DNA of 64,000 nucleotides from CAYPGJ01 sp050174775 (GCA_050174775.1 JBFXJP010000001.1:372001-436000), one strand, 5' to 3'; shown: positions 32,517 to 41,449, counted from the first letter of the stretch. Program-made: numbers and translations. Notes: generated by a model from the sequence alone, not told the origin.

Positions 32517-33724
32517 GCACGCTCACCTACCAGTACACCACCCTCGATCGCGCAGGCGCCAAGCACACCGGCGTCCTCAGCGCCTCCTCGCGCTCGGAAG
32601 CCCTCCGCAAGCTCGCCGCAACGGGCGCCACGCCCCTCGATCTCAAGCCCGTCCGCGAGCGCCGCGCCCTCACCTTCCTCAAGCCGCGCTCCGTCGCGCC
32701 GCGCGACGTTGCGCAGATCATCCACCAGCTCTCCGTGCTCCTCCAGGCGCGCATCGCACTCCCCGAGGGCGTCCGCTCCATCGCCGAGCAGGAAACCAAC
32801 CCCAAGCTCCGCGCCACGCTCCTCGACGTCGCCTCCCGTATGCAGGCCGGCGCCACCTTCACCTCCGCGCTCGCCGAGCACCCCGCCATCTTCTCCCGCA
32901 TCGTCGTCGAGACCGTCCGCGCCGCCGAGGCCTCCGGCAACATCATCAAGGTCCTCGAACACCTCGCGGAGATGCTCGAGCAGCAGCAGGAATCCCGCCA
33001 CCAGGTCAAGCAGGCGCTCACCTACCCCGTCATCGTCCTCATCGCCCTCTCCTCAGCCACGCTCTTCCTCATCGCGGTCGTCGTCCCCAAGTTCGCCTCC
33101 ATGTTCCAGGCCCGCGGCATGGACCTCCCCTTCCTCACCCGCGCCCTGCAGACCTTCGGCCTCTCCCTCCGTTCCTACTGGTGGGCCTACGGCCTCGCCG
33201 TCATCGCCGCCGTCTTCTTCCTCCGGCGCGCCAAACGCTCTCAGGACGCCTCCATCGCCATCGACCGTGTCCTCCACCGCATCCCCTATCTCTCCCGCGT
33301 CCTCACCGCGCTCGCCGTCTCCCGCTTCGCGCGCGTGCTGGGCATCTCCCTCTCCTCGGGCCTGGGCCTCATCGAGTCCCTCGACATGTCCTCCCGCGCA
33401 GCCGCGCGCCCTCTCCTCCGCGCCGACGCAGCCTCGATGATCGATCAGGTCCGCAACGGGGGCCGTCTCGCCGAGGTCCTCCGCGCCTGCCCCTACATCC
33501 CCTCCTTCGCGCGCCGCATGCTCTCCGCCGGAGAAGAGAGCGCCGAACTCCCGAGGATGTGCGACATCGTCGCCACCCAGTACGAGCGCGACGCCGCCCG
33601 ACTCATCAAGAACTCCGCCACGATTATCGAACCGCTCCTCATCGCGGTTCTCACCACCGTCGTCATGATCGTTGCCCTCGCCATCTTCCTCCCCATGTGG
33701 GACATGGTCGCGCTGATGGGCTGA
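32513..33724 (+). CDS. PilC/GspF-type inner-membrane platform protein
   Basis: 403 residues with the duplicated GspF domain architecture: two homologous helical domains (around residues 65-190 and 270-390), each ending in a transmembrane region, with a third segment in the middle (YPVIVLIALSSATLFLIAVVVP and the YWWAYGLAVIAAVFFL helix). It anchors the ATPase and guides pilins. The start ATGA overlaps the ATPase stop, indicating tight coupling. An AT-free C-ending codon style is shared with the rest of the operon. Confidence 0.93.
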   Translation: MSTLTYQYTTLDRAGAKHTGVLSASSRSEALRKLAATGATPLDLKPVRERRALTFLKPRSVAPRDVAQIIHQLSVLLQARIALPEGVRSIAEQETNPKLRATLLDVASRMQAGATFTSALAEHPAIFSRIVVETVRAAEASGNIIKVLEHLAEMLEQQQESRHQVKQALTYPVIVLIALSSATLFLIAVVVPKFASMFQARGMDLPFLTRALQTFGLSLRSYWWAYGLAVIAAVFFLRRAKRSQDASIAIDRVLHRIPYLSRVLTALAVSRFARVLGISLSSGLGLIESLDMSSRAAARPLLRADAASMIDQVRNGGRLAEVLRACPYIPSFARRMLSAGEESAELPRMCDIVATQYERDAARLIKNSATIIEPLLIAVLTTVVMIVALAIFLPMWDMVALMG

Positions 33725-33780
33725 ACGCACGCATCCCCGGCGCCGACGTTCGGGGCACTCACTCAAAGGAGCATCGCAGC

Positions 33781-34257
33781 ATGATTCGCACACGCCGATC
33801 CGCATTCACACTCGTCGAACTGGTGGCCGTGATGGTCGTCCTGGCCGTCCTGGCCGGCGTCGCCATCCCCAAGTACTTCAACTACGCCGACAAGGCCAAG
33901 AGCGCCGCGCTCCAGGGCTCCCTGGGCGGCCTCCGCTCCGCCGTCGCCAACTTCTACGCCAACGCCACCACCGCCGGCACGCCCGCCTACCCCGTCATGA
34001 ACGACTGGAACACCGCGGGCGCCGTCATGCAGGAAGCCATCCCCAACAACCCCTTCAACAACCTCAACAACGTCCGCCGCATCAACTCCAAGGCCGACGC
34101 CGACGCACGCGTCGTCCGCAATGCCAACAACTACGGCTGGAACTACTACTTCGATAACGCTTCCGATCCCCCGGTGGCCATCATCTGGGCCAACTCCAAC
34201 GTCGACACCACCGTCAAGGACCGCACCGGCAAGATCCTCAAGGCCAACGAGCTCTAA
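33781..34257 (+). CDS. Prepilin, major-type (GspG/PilA-like)
   Basis: 158 residues. It begins with a short basic leader followed by the prepilin signature AFTLVELVAVMVVLAVLAGVAIPKY, in which the type IV prepilin peptidase would cut before the Phe of FTLVE and the glutamate at +5 is present. The mature part contains YADKAKSAALQGSLGGLRSAVANFY and an Asn-rich centre, ending in an alternating acidic region. Its position right after the ATPase and platform genes and its length favour the major subunit. No disulfide-forming cysteine pair is visible. Confidence 0.85.
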   Translation: MIRTRRSAFTLVELVAVMVVLAVLAGVAIPKYFNYADKAKSAALQGSLGGLRSAVANFYANATTAGTPAYPVMNDWNTAGAVMQEAIPNNPFNNLNNVRRINSKADADARVVRNANNYGWNYYFDNASDPPVAIIWANSNVDTTVKDRTGKILKANEL

Positions 34258-34280
34258 GCCGCGTGCAGGGGACGACGTTC

Positions 34281-34853
34281 ATGCGCGTCCGAACACGACG
34301 ACAGGCGATCCGCCGTGCGACGCCGGCGCGGAACCCCCGCGCTGGCCGTCGCGCGCGCGCATACACCCTCGTCGAACTCATCGCCGTCACCGTCATCCTC
34401 GCCGTCCTCGCCGCCCTCGCCGTCCCCGCGCTCTCCCGCGCCTCCTCCTCCCGCGCCAACGTCGCCGCAAACATCCTCCTCGCAGACCTCCTCTACGCCC
34501 GCGAGCGCGCCCTCTCCACCGCGGCCTCCTCCTGGGTCGACTTCGCCCTCCCCGACGGCTGGGCCCTCCTCGCAGAAGACCCCGACAACCCCGGGCGGGC
34601 CTCCGCAACCTCCATTCTCGACCCCGACACCGGCGCGCCCCTCGCGCGCGATCTCGCCGCCGATCACTTCGCGGGCGTCTCCATCTCCTCCATCACACTC
34701 CCCTCCGGCTCCTCCCTCGCCTTCGACCCCCTCGGCCGCCCGCTCGACTCCGCCGCCAACCCCCTCTCCGCGCCCGCCACCATCCGACTCTCCTCCGGCC
34801 ACATCCTCACCATCGCGCCCGAAACCGGTCTCGTCACCCTCACACGACCATGA
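34281..34853 (+). CDS. Minor pseudopilin, GspH-like
   Basis: 190 residues. A 30-residue Arg-rich leader precedes the prepilin segment AYTLVELIAVTVILAVLAALAVPAL, followed by the SRASSSRANVAANILLADLLYARERAL motif that is characteristic of GspH. A GTG 18 nt upstream (position 34263) is an alternative start, but AGGGG lies 9 nt before this ATG. The stop overlaps the next ATG (ATGA at 34850). Confidence 0.75.
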   Translation: MRVRTRRQAIRRATPARNPRAGRRARAYTLVELIAVTVILAVLAALAVPALSRASSSRANVAANILLADLLYARERALSTAASSWVDFALPDGWALLAEDPDNPGRASATSILDPDTGAPLARDLAADHFAGVSISSITLPSGSSLAFDPLGRPLDSAANPLSAPATIRLSSGHILTIAPETGLVTLTRP

Positions 34854-35278
34854 CCCCAACACGCACATCCCGATCCCGCGCATTCACGCTCGTCGAAGGC
34901 GTGATCGCCATGGTCATCCTCGGCCTCGCCGTCCCGCCCATGCTCTGGGCCGTGCGCGTCGCGCAGGAAACACGCACCGACCCCGTCCTCGTCTCCCGCG
35001 CGCGATGGCTCGCCTCCGAGAAACTCGAGGACATCCTCGCCGACAACGCCTCCCCCTCGCGCGGCTACACCTTCCTCACCACTGCCAACTACCCGGCCGA
35101 GCCCGCCGTCTCAGGCTTCCCCACCTTCTCCCGCTCCGTCGCGTTCGCCGAGACCTCAGCCGATCTTGTCACCCCCGGCGCCGGGTGCAAAACCGCCACC
35201 GTCACCATCACCTGGCGCACCACGCGCGGCCAGCGCTCCTTCTCCCTTGCCACCGTCCTCACGAGCACCACCCCATGA
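34850..35278 (+). CDS. Minor pseudopilin, GspI/PilV-like
   Basis: 142 residues with a prepilin-type N-terminus: RSRAFTLVEGVIAMVILGLAVPPML, in which the signature glutamate is present but the following hydrophobic stretch has an unusual GVIAM. SRARWLASEKLEDILAD follows. Its place between the GspH-like and GspJ-like subunits supports a tip-complex role. It overlaps both neighbours by 4 nt. Confidence 0.7.
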   Translation: MTPTRTSRSRAFTLVEGVIAMVILGLAVPPMLWAVRVAQETRTDPVLVSRARWLASEKLEDILADNASPSRGYTFLTTANYPAEPAVSGFPTFSRSVAFAETSADLVTPGAGCKTATVTITWRTTRGQRSFSLATVLTSTTP

Positions 35279-35814
35279 CCCGCCGCTCCCACAGCACGCG
35301 CGCCTTCACCCTCGTCGAGCTCATCGCGACGCTCACCGTCATCTCCGTCGGCTCCGCCGTCGCCGCCTCCGTCATCTCCACCGCAGCGCGCTCCTACTCC
35401 GACAGCGCACAATCCGCTTCGCTCCACACGCAGGCCTCCTCCGCGCTCGAGCGCATCACGCGCGAGCTCAAGGCCTGTCCCACCGACGACGCCTCTCCCA
35501 CCCCTGCCCCCCTCATCACCAGCGTCCAGCGCAGCTCCATCGACTGGGGCGCCGGCTACCGGCTCGCCCTCGTCTCGCGCACGCTCAACCTCACCACTCC
35601 CACGCAATCCGCGCAGCCCATCGCCGAGAACGTCGCCTCCTTCACCATCCGCGCCTTCGACCACCTCAACAACCCCCTCCCGGCCAACCTCAACAGCGTC
35701 GGCGCGCGTGACGTCCGACGCATCGAGATCACGATCACCCTTGCCTCCGGCGCCGCGTCCGAAACGCTCCGTGCGCGCGTCGCGCCTCGGTCTCTCACCA
35801 TCGCACAACCATGA
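35275..35814 (+). CDS. Minor pseudopilin, GspJ/PilW-like
   Basis: 179 residues with a leader, the signature AFTLVELIATLTVISVGSAVAA, an STAARSYSDSAQSASLHTQASSALERITREL helix that fits GspJ/PilW, and a beta-rich end (SFTIRAFDHLNNPLPANL, RRIEITITLASG). It overlaps the preceding gene by 4 nt and the next by 4 nt, so the whole tip-pseudopilin block is translated as a coupled set. Confidence 0.7.
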   Translation: MTRRSHSTRAFTLVELIATLTVISVGSAVAASVISTAARSYSDSAQSASLHTQASSALERITRELKACPTDDASPTPAPLITSVQRSSIDWGAGYRLALVSRTLNLTTPTQSAQPIAENVASFTIRAFDHLNNPLPANLNSVGARDVRRIEITITLASGAASETLRARVAPRSLTIAQP

Positions 35815-36566
35815 CCCACGACACGCGCCCATCCCGTCGTCATGCGTCCCGCCGCGCAGCCGCGGGCGTCGCCGCCGTACTCGTCCTCGTCATGCTGCAG
35901 CTCGTCGTCGTGGGCTCGGTCATCACGTCCTCCTCCTCCACCGACCTCTCCACGCGCCGCGTCGAGGGCGCACGCGCCGAATACGCGGCCGACGCTGCCG
36001 TCAACCTCGCCCTGCGCGAACTTATCCTCGACACCGACCTCGACGGCGACGGCGACGTCGGCTCCATCAGCCCCAAGACGCTCCTCGGCGCCTCCCTCGC
36101 CGTCTCCATCGACGCGCAGCCCGACACGACCACCATCTCCATCGCCTCCGCACAAGGCGAGGCCGTGCGCCGCTACGACCTCGACTTCGACTCCGGCTCC
36201 TTCATGCCCAATGAGCGCACGCCGCGCCAGGGACCCCGAAACCCCAAGCGCGACAGGGACCGCAAAGACCCCAGGGACAGGAAGGGGCCCAGGGACCGGA
36301 AAGACAGAGACGACAAGCGCGACAAGGACGACCGGAAGGGGCCCAAGGGCGACAAGGGCAAGGACGACAAGGGCAAGCGCGACAAGCCGTCCGATAAGCC
36401 CGATCCGCACAACAACGGCAAGGGCAAGGACGACGAGATCCACGGCGGCGCCGCGCCCGGCGACAACGGCAAGAACGACGACAAAGACGACAAGAAGGAC
36501 CCCAAGGACGACAAGGGCAAGGACGACAAAGGCTCCCCCGGAAAACCGCCCAAAGCCGCGTCCTGA
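35811..36566 (+). CDS. GspK/PilX-like protein with a long Lys/Asp tail
   Basis: 251 residues. The N-terminus is pilin-like in place but not in motif: a basic leader and a single hydrophobic helix (AAAGVAAVLVLVMLQLVVVGSVI) followed by STDLSTRRVEGARAEYAADAAVNLALREL, which fits the PilX/GspK helix. No TLVE cleavage signature is present, although GspK-type proteins often deviate there. DLDGDGD (about residue 78-84) looks like a calcium-binding loop. From about residue 135 onwards the sequence becomes an almost purely charged, Pro-punctuated tail of Lys, Asp, Arg and Gly (RKDPRDRKGPRDRKDRDDKR, and later KGKDDKG repeats). The coding strand changes there from C-rich to mixed purine, and the tail stays in frame, so it is real and not a frameshift artefact. 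Confidence 0.65.
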   Translation: MTHDTRPSRRHASRRAAAGVAAVLVLVMLQLVVVGSVITSSSSTDLSTRRVEGARAEYAADAAVNLALRELILDTDLDGDGDVGSISPKTLLGASLAVSIDAQPDTTTISIASAQGEAVRRYDLDFDSGSFMPNERTPRQGPRNPKRDRDRKDPRDRKGPRDRKDRDDKRDKDDRKGPKGDKGKDDKGKRDKPSDKPDPHNNGKGKDDEIHGGAAPGDNGKNDDKDDKKDPKDDKGKDDKGSPGKPPKAAS

Positions 36567-36614
36567 CCTCGCCGAAAGAGGTGAGCAACGACTCGCCGCC
36601 AAACCCACAAACCC

Positions 36615-38240
36615 GTGCGCGCACAACGACTCATCATCGATCTCGCTCCCTCCCGGCTCGCCGTAGCGCTCGTGCAGCGCTCGCGCGTCCTCCGGGCGCA
36701 CACCCTCGATCTCGATCCCACCTCGTGGGACGCCGCATGGAAGGAAGGGCTCGTCCCGCTCGACGAGCCCCTCTCCGCAGCGCTCAAGGCCCTCGAGGTC
36801 AACCCGCGACACGCAGACGTCGAGCTCTCCTACCGCGCCGACTCCACGATCGTCGAGGTCTTCGCCTCACCCGCGCCCCAACGCCCCGCCCTCGACGCCG
36901 CGCGCCTCGCCCTCGAAGCCGCAGCCTCCTTCCCCATCAACGAAAACGGCGCGGCCCTCCTCCCGCTGCACCGCGATCACGCGACCGACGCCCCGCAATC
37001 ACACACCCTGGCCGTGGCAGACACCGCGCACACCCTCCGCACCCTCTCCGCCTGGCTCACCCGCGCGGACCTCACCGTCCGTCGCATCACTCCCTCCATA
37101 GCGCACACCATCGCGCACACGCTCGAACTCGCGCTCGCGCAGCCCGCCGACAGCGCGCCCGCCGTGCTCCTGCTCGCAGAGCACGACGCCATCGTCCTTG
37201 CCGCCGATCCCAAGACCTCCTCCATCCACTTCGTCCGACAGATCCCCGTCGGGCTCGAAGCCTTCCTCGCGCCCCTCACACGCACCATCTCCCGCGGCCC
37301 GGGCCAGCCCACCGTCACCCTCTCGCGCGATCAGGCGCGCGACTACCTCCGACGCGTCGGCCTCCCGATGCACGACGACGCGCTCGACCCCGTGACATCA
37401 CTCGCGCCGCGCGAAACGCTCCCCCTCCTCCAGCCCCCCCTCCAGCGCCTCGCCGTCGAGATCAAGCAGTCACTCCGCTTCGGCCTCAACGACGATACCC
37501 GCAACGACGCCGTTCTCGTCGTCGGCGGCCTCGCGCCCTCCATCCCCAACCTCGAAGGCTTCCTCGGCAAACTCGCCTCCGTCACCTCGCGCGAACTCCC
37601 CGACGCCGAACAGCGATTCACCGATCCCATCCGAAGACTCATCGGCGCGCCCCTCCCGTACCTCGCGCTCCGCACGCCTGAGGCCGGCGCTCGCGCCGCC
37701 TCCAAGCGGCTCGCCCGCGCGCTCTACGCCGGCTCCGCGGCGGCCTCGCTCCTCCTCCTGGCGGACGCCGCGATCACCGATCACGCCGTCACACGCCTCC
37801 ACCAGAGCCTCGCGGACGCCGAATCGCAGGCCTCCTCCATCGTCCTCCCCGACGCATCGCAGGAAGAACGCGACCTCGCCGAGGCCGTCGCCCTCGCCGC
37901 GCGCGACATCGCCGAAACCGACGCAGTCCGCGCCGACTGGCCCGCCTTCCTTGCCGAACTCTCGCGCAAGCTCCCTCCCGACGTCCGCGTCCTCTCCTTC
38001 AGCGGCTCCGCAGAGGAAGAGATCGTCGCCACCGTCGAGACCACCGTGGCGGACACCGCCCCGGCCCAATCACCCCTCCGCGACACCATCGCCACCCTCC
38101 AGGCCTCTCCCCTCGTGCGACAGATCGACCTCGGCCCAACCCTCCGCGACCCCGAGACCGGCCTGCTCCGCGTCTCCCTCCACGTCGCGCTCTGGCCCGT
38201 CCCCAAGTCTCCCCTTGCCGCCGTGGGAGTCACGCAATGA
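36615..38240 (+). CDS. PilM-PilN fusion (GspL-like) pilus assembly protein
   Basis: 541 residues, starting at a GTG. The first 370 or so residues follow the actin-like PilM/GspL-cytoplasmic pattern (LIIDLAPSRLAVALVQRSRV, a second lobe with LRRVGLPMHDDAL, EIKQSLRFGLNDDTRNDAVLVVGG). A single hydrophobic segment near 375-393 (ALYAGSAAASLLLLADAAI) is followed by a PilN-type periplasmic helix-plus-domain (HQSLADAESQAS; FLAELSRKLPPDVRVLSFSGSAEEE). In type IV pili PilM and PilN are separate; here they are joined as in GspL. The stop overlaps the next gene by 4 nt. Confidence 0.75.
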   Translation: MRAQRLIIDLAPSRLAVALVQRSRVLRAHTLDLDPTSWDAAWKEGLVPLDEPLSAALKALEVNPRHADVELSYRADSTIVEVFASPAPQRPALDAARLALEAAASFPINENGAALLPLHRDHATDAPQSHTLAVADTAHTLRTLSAWLTRADLTVRRITPSIAHTIAHTLELALAQPADSAPAVLLLAEHDAIVLAADPKTSSIHFVRQIPVGLEAFLAPLTRTISRGPGQPTVTLSRDQARDYLRRVGLPMHDDALDPVTSLAPRETLPLLQPPLQRLAVEIKQSLRFGLNDDTRNDAVLVVGGLAPSIPNLEGFLGKLASVTSRELPDAEQRFTDPIRRLIGAPLPYLALRTPEAGARAASKRLARALYAGSAAASLLLLADAAITDHAVTRLHQSLADAESQASSIVLPDASQEERDLAEAVALAARDIAETDAVRADWPAFLAELSRKLPPDVRVLSFSGSAEEEIVATVETTVADTAPAQSPLRDTIATLQASPLVRQIDLGPTLRDPETGLLRVSLHVALWPVPKSPLAAVGVTQ

Positions 38241-38800
38241 CCTTCAACACCGCCTCGCTCCGCGGCCTCCTCCCGCACGCCGCGCTCGCCGCAGCGCCCA
38301 TCGCCGCCATCACCTTCCTCTTCAACGCCCCCCTCCGTGCCGACCTCGCCGACGCGCGTGCGCGACTCTCCACCCTCCGCCACTACCTCGACGTTGCCGA
38401 CCCCGACGCGCCCTCACCACACGTGCTCGCAGAAAGCATTCGAGCCCTCGGCGCCACCGCGGCCTCCTCACCCGTCATCTTCGACGCCATCTCCGCAGCA
38501 GCCCGCCGACGCAACGTCCTCGTCGAGTCCATCAACCCCACCACCCCCACACCACCACAGGCCGAGGAGCCCGCGCCCCGCGCGGCATACGCCTTCTCCA
38601 TCGTCATCAACGCCCCCTACGAGAACATCGTGGCCTTCATCGCCGACCTCGAATCCTGCGCCGGCTTCAGTTCCGTGCGCTCCGTCCGGATCGAGCCCGT
38701 CCGCAGCGACGAGCCGAACATCCTCCAGGCCATCATCGAAACCGATCACACCAACTACACCCTCACCACCGCGCGCGCCGATTCGGAGGCCGACCGATGA
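38237..38800 (+). CDS. PilO/GspM-like assembly protein
   Basis: 187 residues: a short N-terminus, one hydrophobic segment (LLPHAALAAAPIAAITFLF), a coiled-coil-like helix (LRADLADARARLSTLRHYLDV), then a small ferredoxin-like domain (YAFSIVINAPYENIVAFIADLESCAGFSSVRSVRIEPV). This architecture matches PilO. The substrate is structural: it pairs with PilN to align the inner-membrane platform. Both ends overlap neighbouring genes by 4 nt. Confidence 0.7.
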   Translation: MTFNTASLRGLLPHAALAAAPIAAITFLFNAPLRADLADARARLSTLRHYLDVADPDAPSPHVLAESIRALGATAASSPVIFDAISAAARRRNVLVESINPTTPTPPQAEEPAPRAAYAFSIVINAPYENIVAFIADLESCAGFSSVRSVRIEPVRSDEPNILQAIIETDHTNYTLTTARADSEADR

Positions 38801-39342
38801 GCATCCTCGCACATCCGCGCGCTCCCGAAGCCGCCGCGCTCGTCGCCCCCGTGGTCGCCGTCGCGCTCTTCCGCCTCCTCTCTCCCTCAGCGGCGCCCGC
38901 CTCTGCGCTCGCGCGGGAGCCCGCCCCATCCGTCAATCCCGCCGCGCTCGCCGCGAGCGTACCCGCAGCCTCCAAAGCCGCAGCCGAGTTCGCCCGCGCG
39001 TCCCTCGCGCAGCCTCTCGGAGCCTCTCCCTTCCTCTTGCCCTACGCCTCCACCACCATCGAAACCGAGCCGGAACCCGACGAATCCGAGCCCGCGCAGC
39101 CCGCACCCGTCGCGCCCGTCTTCGTGGTTGATGCGAGTCACTTCATCCTCACCTCGGTCATGACCTCCAACTCCGGCGCCGTGGTCGTACTCAACGGCCG
39201 CCTCTACCGGCTCCACGATTCCCCCGGAACAGGTTGGAAGATCACGAACATCAACCCGACAAAGCGCACGGCCACGCTCACACACGAGTCCGGCGAGTCG
39301 CGCACACTTTCACTCACAACTCCCATCGCGCCGCAGCGCTGA
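38797..39342 (+). CDS. PilP/GspC-like periplasmic linker (tentative)
   Basis: 181 residues. One hydrophobic segment near residues 12-30, then an Ala/Pro-rich linker with acidic residues (ETEPEPDESEPAQPAP), then a small beta domain (FILTSVMTSNSGAVVVLNGRLYRLHDSPGTGWKITNINPTKRTATLTHESGESRTLSLTTP would be described as one domain between about 110 and 175). The 'G-x-V-V-V-L-N-G-x-L-Y' and 'I-x-x-I-x-x-x-x-V-x-L' sense is like the HR domain of PilP/GspC. It is the last gene of the operon; no secretin follows. The assignment is by position and pattern. Confidence 0.55.
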   Translation: MSILAHPRAPEAAALVAPVVAVALFRLLSPSAAPASALAREPAPSVNPAALAASVPAASKAAAEFARASLAQPLGASPFLLPYASTTIETEPEPDESEPAQPAPVAPVFVVDASHFILTSVMTSNSGAVVVLNGRLYRLHDSPGTGWKITNINPTKRTATLTHESGESRTLSLTTPIAPQR

Positions 39343-39355
39343 CGCGCGAAGCCAG

Positions 39356-39361
39356 TATCCT
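39356..39361 (+). promoter_or_regulatory. -10-like hexamer, near-leaderless start of the dipeptidase gene
   Basis: TATCCT ends 6 nt before the ATG at 39368, inside the 25-nt gap after the pilus operon. Confidence 0.45.
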
Positions 39362-39367
39362 CGCGCC

Positions 39368-40501
39368 ATGCCCGTGCGACCGCTCTGGTTCGACGCACAT
39401 CTCGACCTCGCTTTCCTCGCCGTCCACGCGCGCGACATGACCGCGCCCCTCGATATCAACGCGCCCCCGCACCCGCCCGCGGCCCTCACGCTCCCCACCC
39501 TTCGCGACGCCAACTGCCTCGCCGTTCTTGCCACCATCTTCACCGGCGCCGACATCGAAGGCCCCGCGGGCTATCCCGCAGGGGACGTCGAGCGTGCCTA
39601 CCGCGCCGGCCGCGCGCAGCTCGAGGCCTATCTCACCTGGCGAGACCGTTCCCTCTTCTTGCTCGATCTCCCCGCCGCGCTGCGGCCCGACCCGCACGTC
39701 GGCGAGATCCGCGGCGGCATGGGCGTCGCCGAACTCGTCCCGCCCTCACCCTCCACAGCGCTCCGACAACTCGTGAAGGACCAGCGCATCCACGCCGGCA
39801 TCCTCATGGAGAACGCCGACCCCATCCGCTCGCCCGAGGAGCTGCCCTTTTGGAAGGAGCACGGCCTCGCCGCGGTCTCGCTCGCCTGGGCCACCCAGTC
39901 CCGCTATGCGGGCGGCAACTCCTGCAAGACGGGCCTCACGCCGCAGGGTCGTGAACTCATCACCGAACTCGACCGCCTCCACATCATGCACGACGTCTCC
40001 CACCTCTCCGACGCTTCCCTCGAAGAGCTGCTGACGCGCACCTCGCGCCCCGTCATCGCGTCCCACTCCAACTGCCGTGCGCTCCTGCCCACCATGGCCG
40101 ACGGCTCGCCAAATCAACGGCACCTCACCGACGAAACCATCCGCGAGCTCGCACGCCGAGACGGCGTCATCGGACTCAACCTCTACGCCAAGTTCCTCTC
40201 GCCCACCCCCGACGAGCGTGCCACCATCGAGCACGCCCTCGCGCACGTCGAGCGCGTCTGCTCGATCACGGGCTCCACGCGCCACGTCGGCCTCGGCTCG
40301 GACATCGACGGCGGGTTCTCAGCCGAGGAACTCCCGCGCGGCATCCGCGTGCACGCCGATCTCTCCAAACTCCTCGACGGCCTGCGCGAGCGAGGCTGGT
40401 CCGACGAGGACCTCGACGGCTTCACGCACGCCAACTGGGCGCGCTACTTCCGCACCGCCGCGGCCGCCTCCCCGCGCCCCGCCCGCGCACACGCCGATTG
40501 A
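39368..40501 (+). CDS. Membrane dipeptidase (peptidase M19 family)
   Basis: 377-residue binuclear zinc dipeptidase of the renal dipeptidase type. Metal and active-site segments are FDAHLDL (residues 8-14, the family's DGHxD), MENAD (bridging Glu), DVSHLSD and SHSNCRALLP, and GSDIDGGF with the terminal NWARYF motif. Family members split dipeptides, including D-amino-acid-containing ones. There is no signal peptide, so it is probably cytoplasmic. It starts 25 nt after the pilus operon but has its own -10-like element and a different function. Confidence 0.9.
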   Translation: MPVRPLWFDAHLDLAFLAVHARDMTAPLDINAPPHPPAALTLPTLRDANCLAVLATIFTGADIEGPAGYPAGDVERAYRAGRAQLEAYLTWRDRSLFLLDLPAALRPDPHVGEIRGGMGVAELVPPSPSTALRQLVKDQRIHAGILMENADPIRSPEELPFWKEHGLAAVSLAWATQSRYAGGNSCKTGLTPQGRELITELDRLHIMHDVSHLSDASLEELLTRTSRPVIASHSNCRALLPTMADGSPNQRHLTDETIRELARRDGVIGLNLYAKFLSPTPDERATIEHALAHVERVCSITGSTRHVGLGSDIDGGFSAEELPRGIRVHADLSKLLDGLRERGWSDEDLDGFTHANWARYFRTAAAASPRPARAHAD

Positions 40502-40519
40502 TCATCCCTCTCAGGAATC

Positions 40520-41374
40520 TCAGGGTTTGCCCGTCTTGCGCAGCATCCGCTCCTGATACGCGCGCTCGCCCTTGATCGCGTTCGGGTCGTTCGCCTCCGC
40601 GCTGTACCCGCCCCGCACCGCCTCGCGCGCCCACTTCAACCGGCGCTCCGGATCGGGGTGCGTGCTCAGGATCTCCCACTGACGCTCCGCGCCCTTGCTC
40701 GCCTCCGTCAGCACCTCCATCACCGACACCATGCCGTGCGGCGAGTACCCCGCGCGCGTCATGTACCGCATCCCCAGCGCGTCCGCCTGGCTCTCCTCAT
40801 CCCGACCGAACTTCAGCAGGAACCCCGTCCCCACCCCGCCCAGCACCATCGACCCCACGGCCGCGGTGCGCTCGTCCGCCGTGGCGCCCAGCGCCGCCGA
40901 CGCGCCCACCACCAACCCCTGCGTGATCATCGCGCTCGACACGCGCTTGTCCGCGTGCTCCGCCGTCACGTGCCCCACCTCGTGCCCCAGCACCGCGGCC
41001 ATCGCCGCCTCGTCCGGCAGGCGCGCCGCCAATCCCTTCGATAGGAACACCTTGCCCCCCGGCAGCGCGAACGCGTTGATCACGTCCGAGTCCAGCAGCG
41101 TGAACTCCCACGGCAGCGTGCGGTAATCCCCCTCCGTGTGCGCGACGAGCTTCATCCCCACCTCGCGCACGTACGCCTGCACGTCCGCGTCCGCGAACGC
41201 CCCGCCGTACTCCGTCGTCATCTCCGTCTTGGCCTGCTCCCCGATCGCGACCTCCTCCTCGCGGCTCAGGAAGTTCAACTGCCGCTTGCCCGTCGCGGCG
41301 TTCTTCACGCACCCCCCCAACGCCCACGCGAGCCCCAGCCCCACGATCGCCAACTGCATCCAGCGTGCCTTCAT
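40520..41374 (-). CDS. M48-family metalloprotease lipoprotein (LoiP/YcaL-like)
   Basis: 284 residues. The N-terminus carries a lipoprotein signal ending WALGGC, so Cys22 should be lipidated and the protein anchored in the envelope. HEVGH at residues 131-135 and the third-ligand segment DEESQAD give the M48 zinc site. SHPDPERRLKWA-like ending (STHPDPERRLKWAREA) is typical of periplasmic M48 proteases that degrade misfolded outer-membrane proteins. The start is the ATG at 41374, with GGGGA 8-12 nt upstream. It converges on the dipeptidase gene with 18 nt between stops. Confidence 0.92.
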   Translation of the reverse strand: MKARWMQLAIVGLGLAWALGGCVKNAATGKRQLNFLSREEEVAIGEQAKTEMTTEYGGAFADADVQAYVREVGMKLVAHTEGDYRTLPWEFTLLDSDVINAFALPGGKVFLSKGLAARLPDEAAMAAVLGHEVGHVTAEHADKRVSSAMITQGLVVGASAALGATADERTAAVGSMVLGGVGTGFLLKFGRDEESQADALGMRYMTRAGYSPHGMVSVMEVLTEASKGAERQWEILSTHPDPERRLKWAREAVRGGYSAEANDPNAIKGERAYQERMLRKTGKP

Positions 41375-41449
41375 CACTCGATCCCCTTCCGTCGTCCTGC
41401 TGATTGGTGTCTCCCCTGATCTTCCCAACACGCCCCGCCCCCGTCCACC

